A DNA stretch of 64,000 nt, taken from the NCBI GenBank assembly GCA_963835085.1, contig CAWIED010000004.1:124001-188000 (forward strand), given 5' to 3'. Below, in pieces: positions 51,981-61,688 of this stretch (the first letter of the stretch is position 1; each line of letters begins with the position of its first letter). The notes under the pieces were generated by a model. It worked only from the letters and a program-made list of their open reading frames with translations, did not search any database and was not told the DNA's origin. Position numbers and translations under genes: made by a program. The DNA comes from JBDIAG01 sp963835085. GTDB taxonomy: Bacteria > Actinomycetota > Actinomycetes > Actinomycetales > CAWJMD01.

Positions 51981-53294
51981 ATGCCCAACCTCGTCCCTGC
52001 CGACCGTGCGCCCAGAGGTCCTGCGCCGAACTCTGTCGCGCCGAGCCTTGCTGCGAGCGCTACGGGCGCGCCAGACCTGACTGCACGTGAGCCGACCGTG
52101 CCCCCCGCGGCCTCGGCACCTGGGCACAGCGGCGGAGCCGAGCACACCGGCTGGATCGAGGTCGATCTCGACGCCATCACCGCCAACGTGGCTGCGCTGT
52201 GTGCGCGCAGTGCGCCCGCCGAGCTGATGGCGGTGGTCAAGGCGGACGCCTACGGTCACGGCCTGGTGGAAGTAGCCGGCGCGGCGCTCGCCGGCGGTGC
52301 CACCTGGCTGGGTGCGGCTCAGCTGTCCGACGCGTTGGCGCTGCGCCGCGCAGGTTTCGACGTACCGATCCTCACGTGGCTCTTCACGCCCGGTGCCGGG
52401 TTGGCCGAGGCGCTCGAGGCTGGCCTCGACGTTGCGGCGTCGGCCAGCTGGGCGCTGGAGGAGATCGCCCAGGCAAGCACTCCGCAGCGCGCGGCGCGGG
52501 TTCACCTCACCATCGACACCGGGATGGCACGAGAGGGCAGCACGGCCGAGCTGTGGCCAGGCTTGGTGCAGGCGGCTGCCGAGCTACAGCGCGCCGGCCG
52601 GATCGAGGTCGTCGGAATCTGTTCGCACCTGGCCGCGGCCGACGAACCGGGCCACTCTTCTGTCGCCCTTCAGAAGGCTGCCTTCGCCCGTGCCCTACAG
52701 GAGGCGGAGCGTGCTGGGGTCACGGTGCGGTGGCGACACCTCGCCAACTCGGCGGCCACCCTGCTCGACCCCGACACCCACTACGACCTGGTGCGCACGG
52801 GTCTGGCCGTCTACGGCCTCAGTCCCATTCCTCATGTGCACGACGCGAACGCCCTAGGCCTGACGCCGGCCATGTCGCTGCACACCACGCTCGCCGGAGT
52901 GAAGGACGTGGCCGCGGGCCAGGGAGTCTCGTACGGGCACACCTACCGCACGCCGCTGGCCACCAAGGTCGGGCTCGTACCGCTCGGCTATGCCGACGGC
53001 ATTCCCAGGCACGCCAGCAACCGGGCCGAGGTTCTCGTCGGCGGTCGCCGGGCGAAGATCGCCGGACGGGTCTGCATGGATCAGTTCGTCGTCGACCTAG
53101 GCCCAGATTCCACCGCGCAGCCCGGCGACCCGGTGCTGCTCTTCGGCTCGGGCGCTGAGGGTGAGCCCACCGCGCAGGAGTGGGCCGAGGCCGCAGACAC
53201 CATCTCGTACGAGATCGTCACGCGACTGAGCGGGCGCGTGCCCCGCCGTTACACCGGCGCCACCACCGCCTCGGCCGGGGCGGCGCAGCCGTGA
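51981..53294 (+). CDS. alr: Alanine racemase
   Basis: PLP enzyme making D-alanine for peptidoglycan, 437 residues. The PLP lysine is K87 in AVVKADAYGHG. HLANSAAT, GLAVYGLSP, GVSYGHTYRTP (the catalytic tyrosine) and GYADGIPR, VCMDQF are intact. The first 55 residues are a low-complexity Ala/Pro extension. A start as late as GTG at 52097 is possible. It overlaps the next gene by four bases (GTGA). Confidence 0.95.
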   Translation: MPNLVPADRAPRGPAPNSVAPSLAASATGAPDLTAREPTVPPAASAPGHSGGAEHTGWIEVDLDAITANVAALCARSAPAELMAVVKADAYGHGLVEVAGAALAGGATWLGAAQLSDALALRRAGFDVPILTWLFTPGAGLAEALEAGLDVAASASWALEEIAQASTPQRAARVHLTIDTGMAREGSTAELWPGLVQAAAELQRAGRIEVVGICSHLAAADEPGHSSVALQKAAFARALQEAERAGVTVRWRHLANSAATLLDPDTHYDLVRTGLAVYGLSPIPHVHDANALGLTPAMSLHTTLAGVKDVAAGQGVSYGHTYRTPLATKVGLVPLGYADGIPRHASNRAEVLVGGRRAKIAGRVCMDQFVVDLGPDSTAQPGDPVLLFGSGAEGEPTAQEWAEAADTISYEIVTRLSGRVPRRYTGATTASAGAAQP

Positions 53295-54430
53295 GCCGAC
53301 GGGCATCCCTCGTCGGGTTGGGGGTCGGCCTGGCGGCGGCCGGGGTCGGTGCCGCCGTGGGGCTGGCCGCCGAACGACTTGCGGTCGGACGACCGGTGGT
53401 GCGCCGGCTGCCCCAACCCGATGACGACGTGCCGCTTGGCTCCCTTCGCGAGGTGCCCATCACCGTGCTGGCCGACGACGGCACGGCACTGCACGTGGAG
53501 GTGGATGAGCCTGCTGAGCCAGACCCCACCGGGCTCACGGTCATCTTCAGCCACGGCTACTCGCTCAACCTGGATTCGTGGCATTTCCAACGCCTCTCGA
53601 TGCAAGGCCGGGTGCGCTCGGTGTACTGGGACCAGCGTGGGCACGGCCGCAGCGAACGTGGCCCCAAGGCCAGCGCCAACATCACCCAGCTCGGCGCCGA
53701 TCTGGCAGCGGTCATCAAGGCCACTGCTCCCACCGGTCCGCTCGTGCTCGTGGGGCATTCGATGGGCGGCATGACCACGATGGCGTTTGCGCACGCCCAC
53801 GCCGATCTCGTCGCCGCCCGGGTCAAGGGCGTAGCCCTGGTGGCAACCAGTTCGGGCGACCTGGCCGGCATCGACCTGGGCCTGGACAAGCTGGGTTCGG
53901 TGTTGCACCGGATCGCCCCGCGCGCCCTGAGTCTGCTGACCCGCCAACCGGCACTCGTCGAGCGCACCCGGCGCATCGGCAGCGACCTCGAGGAGGTCAT
54001 CGTCAAGCGCTGGTCGTACCAGAGCGACGTCGACGAGCAGCTCGTCGACTTCACGGCCCGGATGATCGCGGCGACCCGGCTCGATGTGGTGGGCGACTTC
54101 CTGCCGCAGTTCGCGGCCGTCGACGAGCTGGACGGGCTGCAGGCGCTCTCGGGCTGTGAGGCGCTCGTGCTCACCGGCGACCATGACCTGATGATCCCGC
54201 CCGAACACAGCCTCGTGCTGGCCGAGGCGCTGCCGGGCTGTGAGTACGTGCTGGTCAAGGACGCCGGGCATCTCGTGATGCTCGAACACCCCGACGTGGT
54301 GACCCCGCACCTCGTGGCCCTCGTGCACCGGGTGCGCCGTCAGCTCGACCACGAGGCCGATGAGCTGCCTGCCCGGCCGGTCAAGCCACGCCGCCGCAGC
54401 GCGCGGCAGAGCGGCAAGGCGAGTCGATGA
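53291..54430 (+). CDS. Alpha/beta hydrolase with an N-terminal membrane segment
   Basis: A 379-residue hydrolase. Residues 5-30 are a Gly/Ala/Val-rich hydrophobic helix, either a membrane anchor or an uncleaved signal. The catalytic nucleophile is S157 in LVGHSMGG, with VYWDQRGHGRSER before it. The acid is in LTGDHDLMIPPEH and the histidine in DAGHLVMLEHP. A basic C-terminal tail (KPRRRSARQSGKASR) ends it. It sits between alr and tsaE with 4-base overlaps on both sides, the usual place in this gene cluster. The substrate is unknown. Confidence 0.9.
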   Translation: MSRRASLVGLGVGLAAAGVGAAVGLAAERLAVGRPVVRRLPQPDDDVPLGSLREVPITVLADDGTALHVEVDEPAEPDPTGLTVIFSHGYSLNLDSWHFQRLSMQGRVRSVYWDQRGHGRSERGPKASANITQLGADLAAVIKATAPTGPLVLVGHSMGGMTTMAFAHAHADLVAARVKGVALVATSSGDLAGIDLGLDKLGSVLHRIAPRALSLLTRQPALVERTRRIGSDLEEVIVKRWSYQSDVDEQLVDFTARMIAATRLDVVGDFLPQFAAVDELDGLQALSGCEALVLTGDHDLMIPPEHSLVLAEALPGCEYVLVKDAGHLVMLEHPDVVTPHLVALVHRVRRQLDHEADELPARPVKPRRRSARQSGKASR

Positions 54431-54906
54431 CCGCCCTGACCGCGCCGCAACGTATCGAGACCGCCGATGCCATGCGGGATTTCGGACGGCTATTGGGTGC
54501 GCAACTGCGCGCCGGCGATCTCGTGCTGCTCACCGGCGACCTGGGCGCCGGCAAGACCACGTTGGCCTCCGGTCTGGGGGAGGGCCTCGGCGTGCGCGGT
54601 CCCGTGACGTCTCCCACGTTCGTCATCGCGCGCGAGCACCCGTCCCTGCGGGCAGGCGGACCACCCCTGATCCATGTGGACGCCTACCGGCTGGGCGGCA
54701 GCCTCGAACTCGACGACCTCGACCTCGACGCGAGCACGGCCGAGGCCGTGACCCTCGTGGAATGGGGCCACGGCCTGGCCGAGGGATTGGCCGAGCAGCG
54801 CCTCGAGGTGCTCATCGAGCGCAGCGACGACGCCGACGACGAGGTGCGGCTCATCCGGTTGCACGCGGTGGGCGAGCGCTGGACCGACCTGCGACTGGCA
54901 CCATGA
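54427..54906 (+). CDS. tsaE: tRNA t6A synthesis ATPase TsaE
   Basis: ATPase that recycles the TsaB-TsaD complex during N6-threonylcarbamoyladenosine synthesis, 159 residues. The Walker A motif is GDLGAGKTTL (residues 37-46). VTSPTFVIAREHP and LIHVDAYRL are family signatures. It overlaps the preceding hydrolase gene (ATGA) and is seven bases from tsaB. Confidence 0.96.
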   Translation: MTALTAPQRIETADAMRDFGRLLGAQLRAGDLVLLTGDLGAGKTTLASGLGEGLGVRGPVTSPTFVIAREHPSLRAGGPPLIHVDAYRLGGSLELDDLDLDASTAEAVTLVEWGHGLAEGLAEQRLEVLIERSDDADDEVRLIRLHAVGERWTDLRLAP

Positions 54907-54913
54907 GCACACG

Positions 54914-55714
54914 ATGAGTCTCATCCTCGCCCTCGATACCTCCGCCGCGGTCAGTGTCGCGTTGCTGCGTCAACCCGAGCTCACAGCCCCGCTGCCCAGC
55001 CCTGCGTCCCCTGACGCGTCACCGGCGTCGGCGGCGGTGCCCGATCCGGTCTCTGGGATCCCCGTGGACCGGGTGGTGGCTCGCAGACATGCCTACGACC
55101 CTCGCCGGCATGCCGAACTGCTCACGCCCTTCATCACCGAGTGCCTCGCTGAAGCCGGCGCCGAGCTGGCCGACGTCAGCGGCATCGTGGTGGGCATGGG
55201 CCCCGGCCCCTTCACCGGGCTGCGGGTCGGTCTCGTGACCGCCCGGGTGCTGGGCGCTGCCCGCGGAGTGCCCGTACACGGAGTGCTCAGCCTCGATGGC
55301 CTCGCGCTCGCGGCGTGCGTCCGGCTCGACCTGCCCGAGGGCACCCGGTTGCTCGTGGCCACCGATGCCCGGCGCAAGGAGGTCTACTCAGCGCAGTATG
55401 CGCTCGACGCGGCCCGGAACCCGGTTCGGGTCGCAGGCCCGGCGGTGGGGCCGGCACGCGAACTCGCCACGGTGGCAATGGTCTCGACGTGCGTGGGCCG
55501 CGGTTGCCTCCTATACCCCGATGATCTGGCTCCTCGCCCGCAGCCCCTGGAGGCAGCGGATCTGCTCGACCCGGCTGCTGACTTCCTCGGGCTGGTGGCC
55601 CTGGCCGAATTGCCGGGCGGGGTGGTGCCCGGTGCGCCTGTGCGGGCTCCGGAACCGGAGTACCTGCGCCGGCCCGATGCGGTGCCGCAGACGGTCAACG
55701 CCGCCACGCCGTGA
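54914..55714 (+). CDS. tsaB: tRNA t6A synthesis scaffold TsaB
   Basis: Inactive ASKHA-fold partner of TsaD, 266 residues. LALDTSAAVSVALL opens the fold, and the HAELLTPFITECL and GMGPGPFTGLRVGLVTARVL helices form the TsaD interface. An extra Pro/Ala/Ser-rich segment of about 30 residues follows strand 1 (residues 22-50). It overlaps rimI by four bases. Confidence 0.95.
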   Translation: MSLILALDTSAAVSVALLRQPELTAPLPSPASPDASPASAAVPDPVSGIPVDRVVARRHAYDPRRHAELLTPFITECLAEAGAELADVSGIVVGMGPGPFTGLRVGLVTARVLGAARGVPVHGVLSLDGLALAACVRLDLPEGTRLLVATDARRKEVYSAQYALDAARNPVRVAGPAVGPARELATVAMVSTCVGRGCLLYPDDLAPRPQPLEAADLLDPAADFLGLVALAELPGGVVPGAPVRAPEPEYLRRPDAVPQTVNAATP

Positions 55715-56274
55715 GCGCTCCAGAGGGCAGAGCCGGAGTGCGGCTCGTGCCTGCCAGGTGGTGGCACCTGGCGGAGCTGGCCCGGCTCGATTCTGAGCTG
55801 TTCGATCCTGACGTCTGGTCTGTAGAGACCTTCTGGGCCGAGCTTGCCGGCCCGGGGCGCACGTTCCTGCTCGCCGTCGAAACTGCAGTTCCGACAGGCC
55901 TGCCGTCCGCATCGTCGGTGCAGCAAGGTTCCGATCAGGTCGTCGAGATAGATTCCCGCGCAACGCTTCTCGGTTACGCAATCGTCGTCGTGAACGGCGC
56001 GGAGGCAGACGTCCAGACCATCGCCGTGGCCCCCCGCGCCCAGGGCCGGGGCATCGGCAGCCTGCTGCTCGACGCCCTGATCGCGGCCGCCACCGAGCAA
56101 GGCGCCCGGCACCTCATGCTCGAAGTGCGGGCCGATAACCAGCGGGCCGCAGACCTCTACCGTTCGCGCGGCTTCGAGCAGCTTGCGGTGCGGCGGCGCT
56201 ACTACGGCGAGGTGGACGCGCTGATCATGCGCCGCCGACTTGGCGCCGCCCGGATAGGACCCGCCGGGACCTGA
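55711..56274 (+). CDS. rimI: Ribosomal-protein-alanine N-acetyltransferase (GNAT)
   Basis: GNAT-fold acetyltransferase, 187 residues, predicted to acetylate the N terminus of S18 by analogy with E. coli RimI. The acetyl-CoA loop is VAPRAQGRGIGSLLL near residue 115. LEVRADNQRAADLYRSRGFEQLAVRRRYYG is diagnostic. A Ser/Gln-rich insertion lies at residues 55-75. The GTG start overlaps the tsaB stop. Confidence 0.92.
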   Translation: MSAPEGRAGVRLVPARWWHLAELARLDSELFDPDVWSVETFWAELAGPGRTFLLAVETAVPTGLPSASSVQQGSDQVVEIDSRATLLGYAIVVVNGAEADVQTIAVAPRAQGRGIGSLLLDALIAAATEQGARHLMLEVRADNQRAADLYRSRGFEQLAVRRRYYGEVDALIMRRRLGAARIGPAGT

Positions 56275-56292
56275 CCACTGACTGTCGCTTCC

Positions 56293-56335
56293 CGCCCAGA
56301 AACCGATACCTGGAGTGCTTAGCCTCGGGGCCCGC
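56293..56335 (+). repeat. Repeat family E, copy 2
   Basis: A 43-bp stretch between rimI and tsaD that matches 51240-51282: the first 14 bases are identical (CGCCCAGAAACCGA), and GCTTA and a GC-rich end follow. It may be a short interspersed repeat. Confidence 0.55.
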
Positions 56336-56350
56336 TCATAAGGTAGACGG

Positions 56351-57398
56351 GTGCCTGATCAGCCGCTGATCCTCGGGATCGAGACCTCGTGCGACGAGAC
56401 CGGCGTCGGATTGGTGCGCGGGTTCGACCTGCTGGCCGACGCGGTGGCCAGCAGCGTGGCCGAGCATGCCCGCTTCGGCGGCGTGGTGCCTGAAGTGGCC
56501 AGCCGGGCACACCTCGAGGCCATGGTGCCCACCTTCGAGCGTGCCTGCGCTACCGCCGGGGTCACGCTGGGCGACGTCGACGCCATTGCGGTCACGTCAG
56601 GTCCGGGCCTGGCAGGCGCACTGGTGGTGGGCACTGCCGCCGCCAGAGGCCTTGGCGGTGGGCCTCGGCAAGCCCCTCTACGGCGTGAATCACCTGGCCG
56701 CGCACGTGGCGGTCGACACCCTTGAGCACGGCCCGCTGCCGGAGCCGTCCCTGGCCCTGCTGGTCTCGGGCGGGCACTCCAGCCTGCTGCTGGTGCCCGA
56801 CGTCACCGGCGAGATCACCTCGCTCGGCTCGACTCTCGATGACGCCGCCGGTGAGGCGTTCGACAAGGTGGCGCGTTTGCTAGGCCTGCCGTTCCCCGGG
56901 GGACCGCACATCGATCGGGTCGCCCGACAGGGCAACAGTGTGGCCATCGATTTCCCGCGGGGACTCACCTCGGGTCGCGACCTCGAGCGGCACCGGTACG
57001 ACTTCTCCTTCTCCGGGCTCAAGACCGCGGTGGCGCGCTGGGTCAAGGCCCGCGAGGCTGCGGGTGAACCGGTTCCCGTGGCCGATGTGGCAGCCTCGTT
57101 CCAGGAGGCGGTGGTCGACGTGCTCACCCGAAAGGCGGTGGCTGCAGCCCGAGCGCACGGCGTCGATACCTTGCTCATCGGTGGCGGGGTGGCGGCCAAC
57201 TCGCGGCTGCGTGCCTTGGCCGAAAACCGATGTGCCGCAGCTGGAATCACTCTCCGGGTACCCAGGCCCGGACTGTGTACCGACAACGGGGCGATGGTGG
57301 CGGCGCTGGGCTCGCGGTTGGTGGCAGCGGGTCGGCCGCCGAGCGAGTTGGGCCTGTCGACGGATTCGTCGCTGCCGGTCGATGTGGTGCAGGTGTAA
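56351..57398 (+). pseudogene. tsaD: tRNA t6A transferase TsaD with a one-base frameshift
   Basis: TsaD transfers threonylcarbamoyl to A37 of ANN-decoding tRNAs. From GTG at 56351 the first frame reads ILGIETSCDETGVGLV to GPGLAGALVVGTAAA. The family sequence then resumes in the next frame with ALAVGLGKPLYGVNHLAAHVAVD, and continues to DNGAMVAALGS and the stop at 57398. An extra base near 56645-56649 (CCAGAGGCC) accounts for the shift. Removing one base gives an intact 348-residue protein with the HLAAH metal site. Every other position looks functional and the gene is essential in most bacteria, so a sequencing error is at least as likely as a true mutation. Confidence 0.9.
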
Positions 57399-57428
57399 GG
57401 GATCTGGCAGACAGCCGTCCGGACGTTC

Positions 57429-58739
57429 TCAGTGCCCGAGCGGCTCGACCATGATCGCCATCTGCTGGCCCGCCACGCGAGTCAGCACGACGGTGGCTTC
57501 CGCCGCCCCTGACAGTCTCAGTTGGCGACGCAGGCCCTCGGGCTCCACCGCGGTACCGCGCTTCTTGATCGCCAGTACCCCGACGTCGAGCTGGCGGAGA
57601 TGAGAGCGAAGTCGCTTGAGTGAGAACGGCATCGCCTCCAACACCCGATGGCGGCGGTACAGCGGACTGGCTGGGCCCGGCCGGTCGCTCGTCAGGTAGG
57701 CGATGGTGGGATCGATCAGTCTGGCGTCCAGGGCAGAAGCCAGCGGCCCTAGGCCGGCGGCCCTGATCACGGCGTCGTCGGGCTCCACCAGATAGTTGCC
57801 GAGGGTGCCCGCGTCCGGGGTGTGGCCGAGGTCGCCCGCCAGTTCGTAGGCGTGCCAGCCGGCCTCGGCCAAAGCCGTTGGCTCGCCGAGCTCGGCCCCC
57901 GAGGGCGGCGCGTCGACTGAGGCCGGTTGGCGGCGGCTGAGCACCACCGCGCTGAACCTCTGCGGTGGTTCGCTCGCCGCGTGCAGCATCGGCGCGCTCT
58001 CGCCGAACCACAGGCAGGCCTCCACCAACTTGCCCTCGACGGAGACCCACTGCGCCTGTGCGGCGGCCGGCACCAGGTCGTGGTCGATGCCGGGTGCGAC
58101 CTTTGCCGCCACCACGGGGAGCCTCGTGGCGATCGCCTCGATGTACGACAACGGTGGTTCGGCGCGCCGCGGATCGAAGACGCGCCGGCCGTCCTGGGTG
58201 CGCCGGGCAGGATCGACGAAGGCGGCGTCGACGCCGGCCAGGGCACAACTGGTGGGGCCGTCCACCGGGTCGTAGAGCTGGGTGGCATCGCCGATGAGCA
58301 TTCGGGCGGTCGGCCAGGGGCGAAGATTCGCTGCGGCCACCGCCGCGGTGACGGGGTCTCTTTCCACCGCGGCCACCCTCAGCCCGGCCGCGGCCATCGC
58401 GCGTGCGTCGACACCGATCCCACAACCCAGGTCGGCGACCATGCTGGCGCCGGCTTCCACGAACTGCGCCGCCCGGCGGCACGCCACCACCCAGCGGGTG
58501 GCCTGCTGCAGGCCGGCGTCGGTGAAGAGCATCGTCTCTGCCTGCGGCCCCAGGTCGGCTTCAGCCCGGGCCCGGAGCCGCTGCTGGGTCATCGCCGCCG
58601 CCACCAGATCACTGTCCCAGCCGAGTGCCCGCAATCGTTCAGCCACCGCGAGCGTCTGAGCAGGGTCGTAGCGACCCAGCGCCGCGAGCAGCGATTGGCC
58701 ATCGGCGGAAGCCAATCTACGAAGCAGTTCTGGAGACAT
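57429..58739 (-). CDS. Class I SAM-dependent methyltransferase with THUMP-like C-terminal domain
   Basis: A 436-residue protein. The SAM-binding motif I is DLGCGIG (residues 103-109). VAAVERDP, VDAAFVDPARR (motif IV region) and a C-terminal THUMP-like segment (LRSHLRQLDVGVLAIKKRGTAVEPEGLRRQLRL) follow. The combination suggests an RNA substrate. The exact target is unknown. It is convergent with tsaD, and the stops are only 30 bases apart. Confidence 0.88.
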   Translation of the reverse strand: MSPELLRRLASADGQSLLAALGRYDPAQTLAVAERLRALGWDSDLVAAAMTQQRLRARAEADLGPQAETMLFTDAGLQQATRWVVACRRAAQFVEAGASMVADLGCGIGVDARAMAAAGLRVAAVERDPVTAAVAAANLRPWPTARMLIGDATQLYDPVDGPTSCALAGVDAAFVDPARRTQDGRRVFDPRRAEPPLSYIEAIATRLPVVAAKVAPGIDHDLVPAAAQAQWVSVEGKLVEACLWFGESAPMLHAASEPPQRFSAVVLSRRQPASVDAPPSGAELGEPTALAEAGWHAYELAGDLGHTPDAGTLGNYLVEPDDAVIRAAGLGPLASALDARLIDPTIAYLTSDRPGPASPLYRRHRVLEAMPFSLKRLRSHLRQLDVGVLAIKKRGTAVEPEGLRRQLRLSGAAEATVVLTRVAGQQMAIMVEPLGH

Positions 58740-59300
58740 ACAGGCATCGTGTCATTTGCGGTTGAGTGGCCGAACAGGGCCGAACAGGTGATGTGGCCCT
58801 AGCCACCTGTACCCCTTTGGGAGACCGGCCTCCCAATTGGATGATATTTTCCCTTTCAACTTCGTACGCTATTCGTGGTTGCGGGCCGGCGAGGGAGGGG
58901 AGTCGGCGCCGCAACCACTTCAGTGTGCAGCATGCCCACCATTGCGGACCAGAGCTGCCACACCACTAACTGTCGCCGTGCAAGCTCTCGAACGCAATGG
59001 CGGCAGCCGCCATCGCTCGGGCTTGCTCGCTGGGGCGCGCCACATCCGGCCGATCGCAACTCGGAGCTGGGTGCACCTTGGGTGCACGCGCTTGAGGGGC
59101 GGCGCCGCGCCCGCGGCTGCGGTCAGGTGTTGCGCAGTCTCGACTACATCGCGAGGAAGCTTCCCAGGCCACTCGTGCTCGGTCTTCCGCCCCAGTGGGC
59201 AGGATGTAGTCGAACGTGCGCTACGGATCGGGTGAGCGGACCTGCTGAGCATGCGCTATGACCGAGTAGTGCGGCTCTACACATTTCGATGTGGACGTGA
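58740..59300 (+). other. 561-bp gene-free spacer
   Basis: No convincing gene on either strand. A small TTGGGAG/CTCCCAA hairpin lies near 58818, next to an A/T-rich patch (GATATTTTCCC) that could hold a promoter for the methyltransferase. An 11-bp inverted pair TCGACTACATC (59140-59150) and its complement (59203-59213) lies downstream. None of the large repeat families is recognised here. Confidence 0.5.
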
Positions 59301-61649
59301 TCAAGAGGGGAGGGTGACTCTCGTCTGCCCCTGGCTGAGGACGACCTGTTCGGTGCCCACCAGGACGGGGAGCGTCGCGTCTGCGGGCCCGTGCAGGTCG
59401 AAGGTGATCGCGTCGTGGCTGACGTCGACGTGCAGGGGAAGCCCGCGCCATTGGATGCGATAGCGAACACCCTGCCAGCCCTCGGGCAGCCAGGGGTTGA
59501 AGGTGAGGCCCCCGTTCATCACACGCATGCCGCCGAAGCCGCTGGCGAGGATCTGCCAGGTGCCGCCCGCCGAGGCGATGTGCATGCCTTCCGCGGTGTT
59601 GCCCTGGTTGTCGCTGATATCGACGAGAGCAGAGCGCTCGAAGTAGTCGACCGCGCGTGCCGGGTCGCCCACTTCAATGCCGACGATGGCGTGAATCGAC
59701 GGGCTGAGCGACGACTTGTGCAGGGTGCGCGCCTCGTAGTACTCGTAATTGACCTTCTTCACCTCTGCCGAATGCAGATCGGGCAGCATGAAGAAGAGCA
59801 TCACGACGTCGGGTTGCTTGAGGAGTTGGGTCGTCTCGCAGTTGAAGTGGTGATAGCCCTTCGGATAGCGGGGCATGCCGTTCTCGTCCCACTCGCTGAC
59901 CTCGACGTCGGTGCGCTCGAAGTACCCGTCGAACTGCTCGATCAGGCCGTCCGGGTTCGGGTGGGTGCTCACGAGGGCGTCGGCGACGGCGCGCCACTCG
60001 GCCGGCTCGTCGGCGCTCAATCCGAGCCGCCCGCTCACCTCGGCGAGCAACTCGGGATGCTTGGCGGCCAGCTCGTCGTAAAGGTCTGCGGCGCAACGCA
60101 GATGCCACTGCACCAGGACATTGGTGAAGGCATTGTTGTCGACGTGAGAGTGGAACTCGTCCGGGCCCATGACAGTGGTGAACTGCCACCCCCCGCCTGG
60201 CGCGCGCTCCGCGCGGCTGGCCCAGAACCGGCTCGTGTCGAAGAGGATCTCAGCGCCCTCGCGGTGCAGGAAGTCGGTGTCGCCGCTGGCCTCGACGTAC
60301 TTCACGACGCCGTAGGCGACGTCGGCCGAGACATGCACCTCCTCTTCGCGGGTGAAGAAGCGGTTGGCGCCGTCGGGGGTGAACACCGGGCACTCCTCCT
60401 GCCCGGTGTCGGCCGACTCCCACGCATACCGTGCGCCCGTGGTGCCATACGACGCGGAGTTCTCTCGAGCGCCCCCGAGCGTGTGGTGGCGATAGCGCAG
60501 CAACGCCTTGGCCGCCTCAGGGTGAGTGAGGTTGTAGAAGGGCAGCATCATGATCTCGGTGTCCCAGAACACGTGCCCTCGATAGCCCTCCCCGGACAGC
60601 GACTTGGCGCCGATGTTGACGGTCGGATCGTCGGGGTTGGCGGTGATCAGCAGGTGATAGAGGTCGAACCGAACGGCGAGAGTGAGCCGTTCGTCGTCCA
60701 CCACCTCGCTGTCGCAGGCGTCCCACAGCGCCTGCCAGGCCGCGGCGTTGGCGGCCACGAGCGCATCGAAGCCGAGGGCGGTCGCCTCGCGCACCTTGTC
60801 GAGGCAGCGCTCGGACGCGGGTTCGTCTGCCGCATAGTCGCGGGAGGTGCAGATGGCCACGATCTTGTCCACCGTGATGCCGGACCCCTCGGTGAGGCGA
60901 TGGAGGGAACGGGAGCCGATCTGGTCACGCGAGCGCAGCACGGTGCGCACCTCGTCGGCGTCGTCGGTGGTCACGCCGGCTGCATACGACAGCAGGGTGC
61001 CGCGCGCGATCGTCCGGGTGTTCAGGTAGATCACGCCGTCGTCGCAGACTCCGACGGACTCGGTACGCAGATGCCGGCTGCGGGCCCATTTGTCCCAGCG
61101 GTCTTCGAAGCTGAACGTGGTGCCCTCGGCATATACGGGCAGCCGTTCGAGGTTGCGCTTGCGCCCCTCGATGCCGGACGAGATCTCGATGAGGCCGGAA
61201 TGGTTGAGCGCTGTGACGATCGTGCGGGTGGCGCACACGTGGCGGTCGGCCATGCTGGCCAGCCGCACGCTCTCCAGCCGGGTTCGCCGGCCTTCGGGGT
61301 CTTCGAAAGTCGTTGCCCGCCACAGCAACCCTTGCCGCAGATCGAGGACGCGCTCGTGCTCGAGCACGGTGCACGATTCGACATCGAGCCGGACGCCGTC
61401 GACGTACACGCTCAGACTGGTCCAGTCCGGAGCGTTGACGAGGTCGATCACGGGAGCGTCGTTGGAGTCGTAGACCCCGCTGATGAACGTGCCGGGCAGG
61501 CCGCCCTCGTGGCCCTCCTCAAGGCCGCCCCGAGTGCCCAGGTAGCCGTTGCCGACGCAGAACTGCGTCTCTCGGGTATTGGCCTGGTCGAGATCGAAGC
61601 CTGACTCGGTGACCAGCCATGGGTCAGTGCCGATGATGTCGCGAAGCAT
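59301..61649 (-). CDS. Glycoside hydrolase family 65 disaccharide phosphorylase
   Basis: A 782-residue GH65 enzyme that phosphorolyses an alpha-glucoside (trehalose, maltose, kojibiose or nigerose type) to beta-glucose-1-phosphate plus sugar. The catalytic acid is E498 in VMGPDEFHSHVDNNAFTN. The FWDTEIMMLPFY stretch near 361-372 and the KQPDVVMLFFMLP motif near 610 are typical, the latter being in the phosphate-site region of phosphorylases. No signal peptide. It is 39 bases downstream of a PfkB kinase on the same strand. No beta-phosphoglucomutase is adjacent. Confidence 0.93.
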   Translation of the reverse strand: MLRDIIGTDPWLVTESGFDLDQANTRETQFCVGNGYLGTRGGLEEGHEGGLPGTFISGVYDSNDAPVIDLVNAPDWTSLSVYVDGVRLDVESCTVLEHERVLDLRQGLLWRATTFEDPEGRRTRLESVRLASMADRHVCATRTIVTALNHSGLIEISSGIEGRKRNLERLPVYAEGTTFSFEDRWDKWARSRHLRTESVGVCDDGVIYLNTRTIARGTLLSYAAGVTTDDADEVRTVLRSRDQIGSRSLHRLTEGSGITVDKIVAICTSRDYAADEPASERCLDKVREATALGFDALVAANAAAWQALWDACDSEVVDDERLTLAVRFDLYHLLITANPDDPTVNIGAKSLSGEGYRGHVFWDTEIMMLPFYNLTHPEAAKALLRYRHHTLGGARENSASYGTTGARYAWESADTGQEECPVFTPDGANRFFTREEEVHVSADVAYGVVKYVEASGDTDFLHREGAEILFDTSRFWASRAERAPGGGWQFTTVMGPDEFHSHVDNNAFTNVLVQWHLRCAADLYDELAAKHPELLAEVSGRLGLSADEPAEWRAVADALVSTHPNPDGLIEQFDGYFERTDVEVSEWDENGMPRYPKGYHHFNCETTQLLKQPDVVMLFFMLPDLHSAEVKKVNYEYYEARTLHKSSLSPSIHAIVGIEVGDPARAVDYFERSALVDISDNQGNTAEGMHIASAGGTWQILASGFGGMRVMNGGLTFNPWLPEGWQGVRYRIQWRGLPLHVDVSHDAITFDLHGPADATLPVLVGTEQVVLSQGQTRVTLPS

Positions 61650-61688
61650 GACGGGCTCTCCTGTGTCGTCGGTGATCGGCAGCGGCGG

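Noticed and set aside
59391..61604. A 737-codon plus-strand frame opposite the GH65 gene
   Set aside because: GH65 motifs on the minus strand are unambiguous. The antisense product shows no recognisable domain and has the composition expected of a shadow frame.
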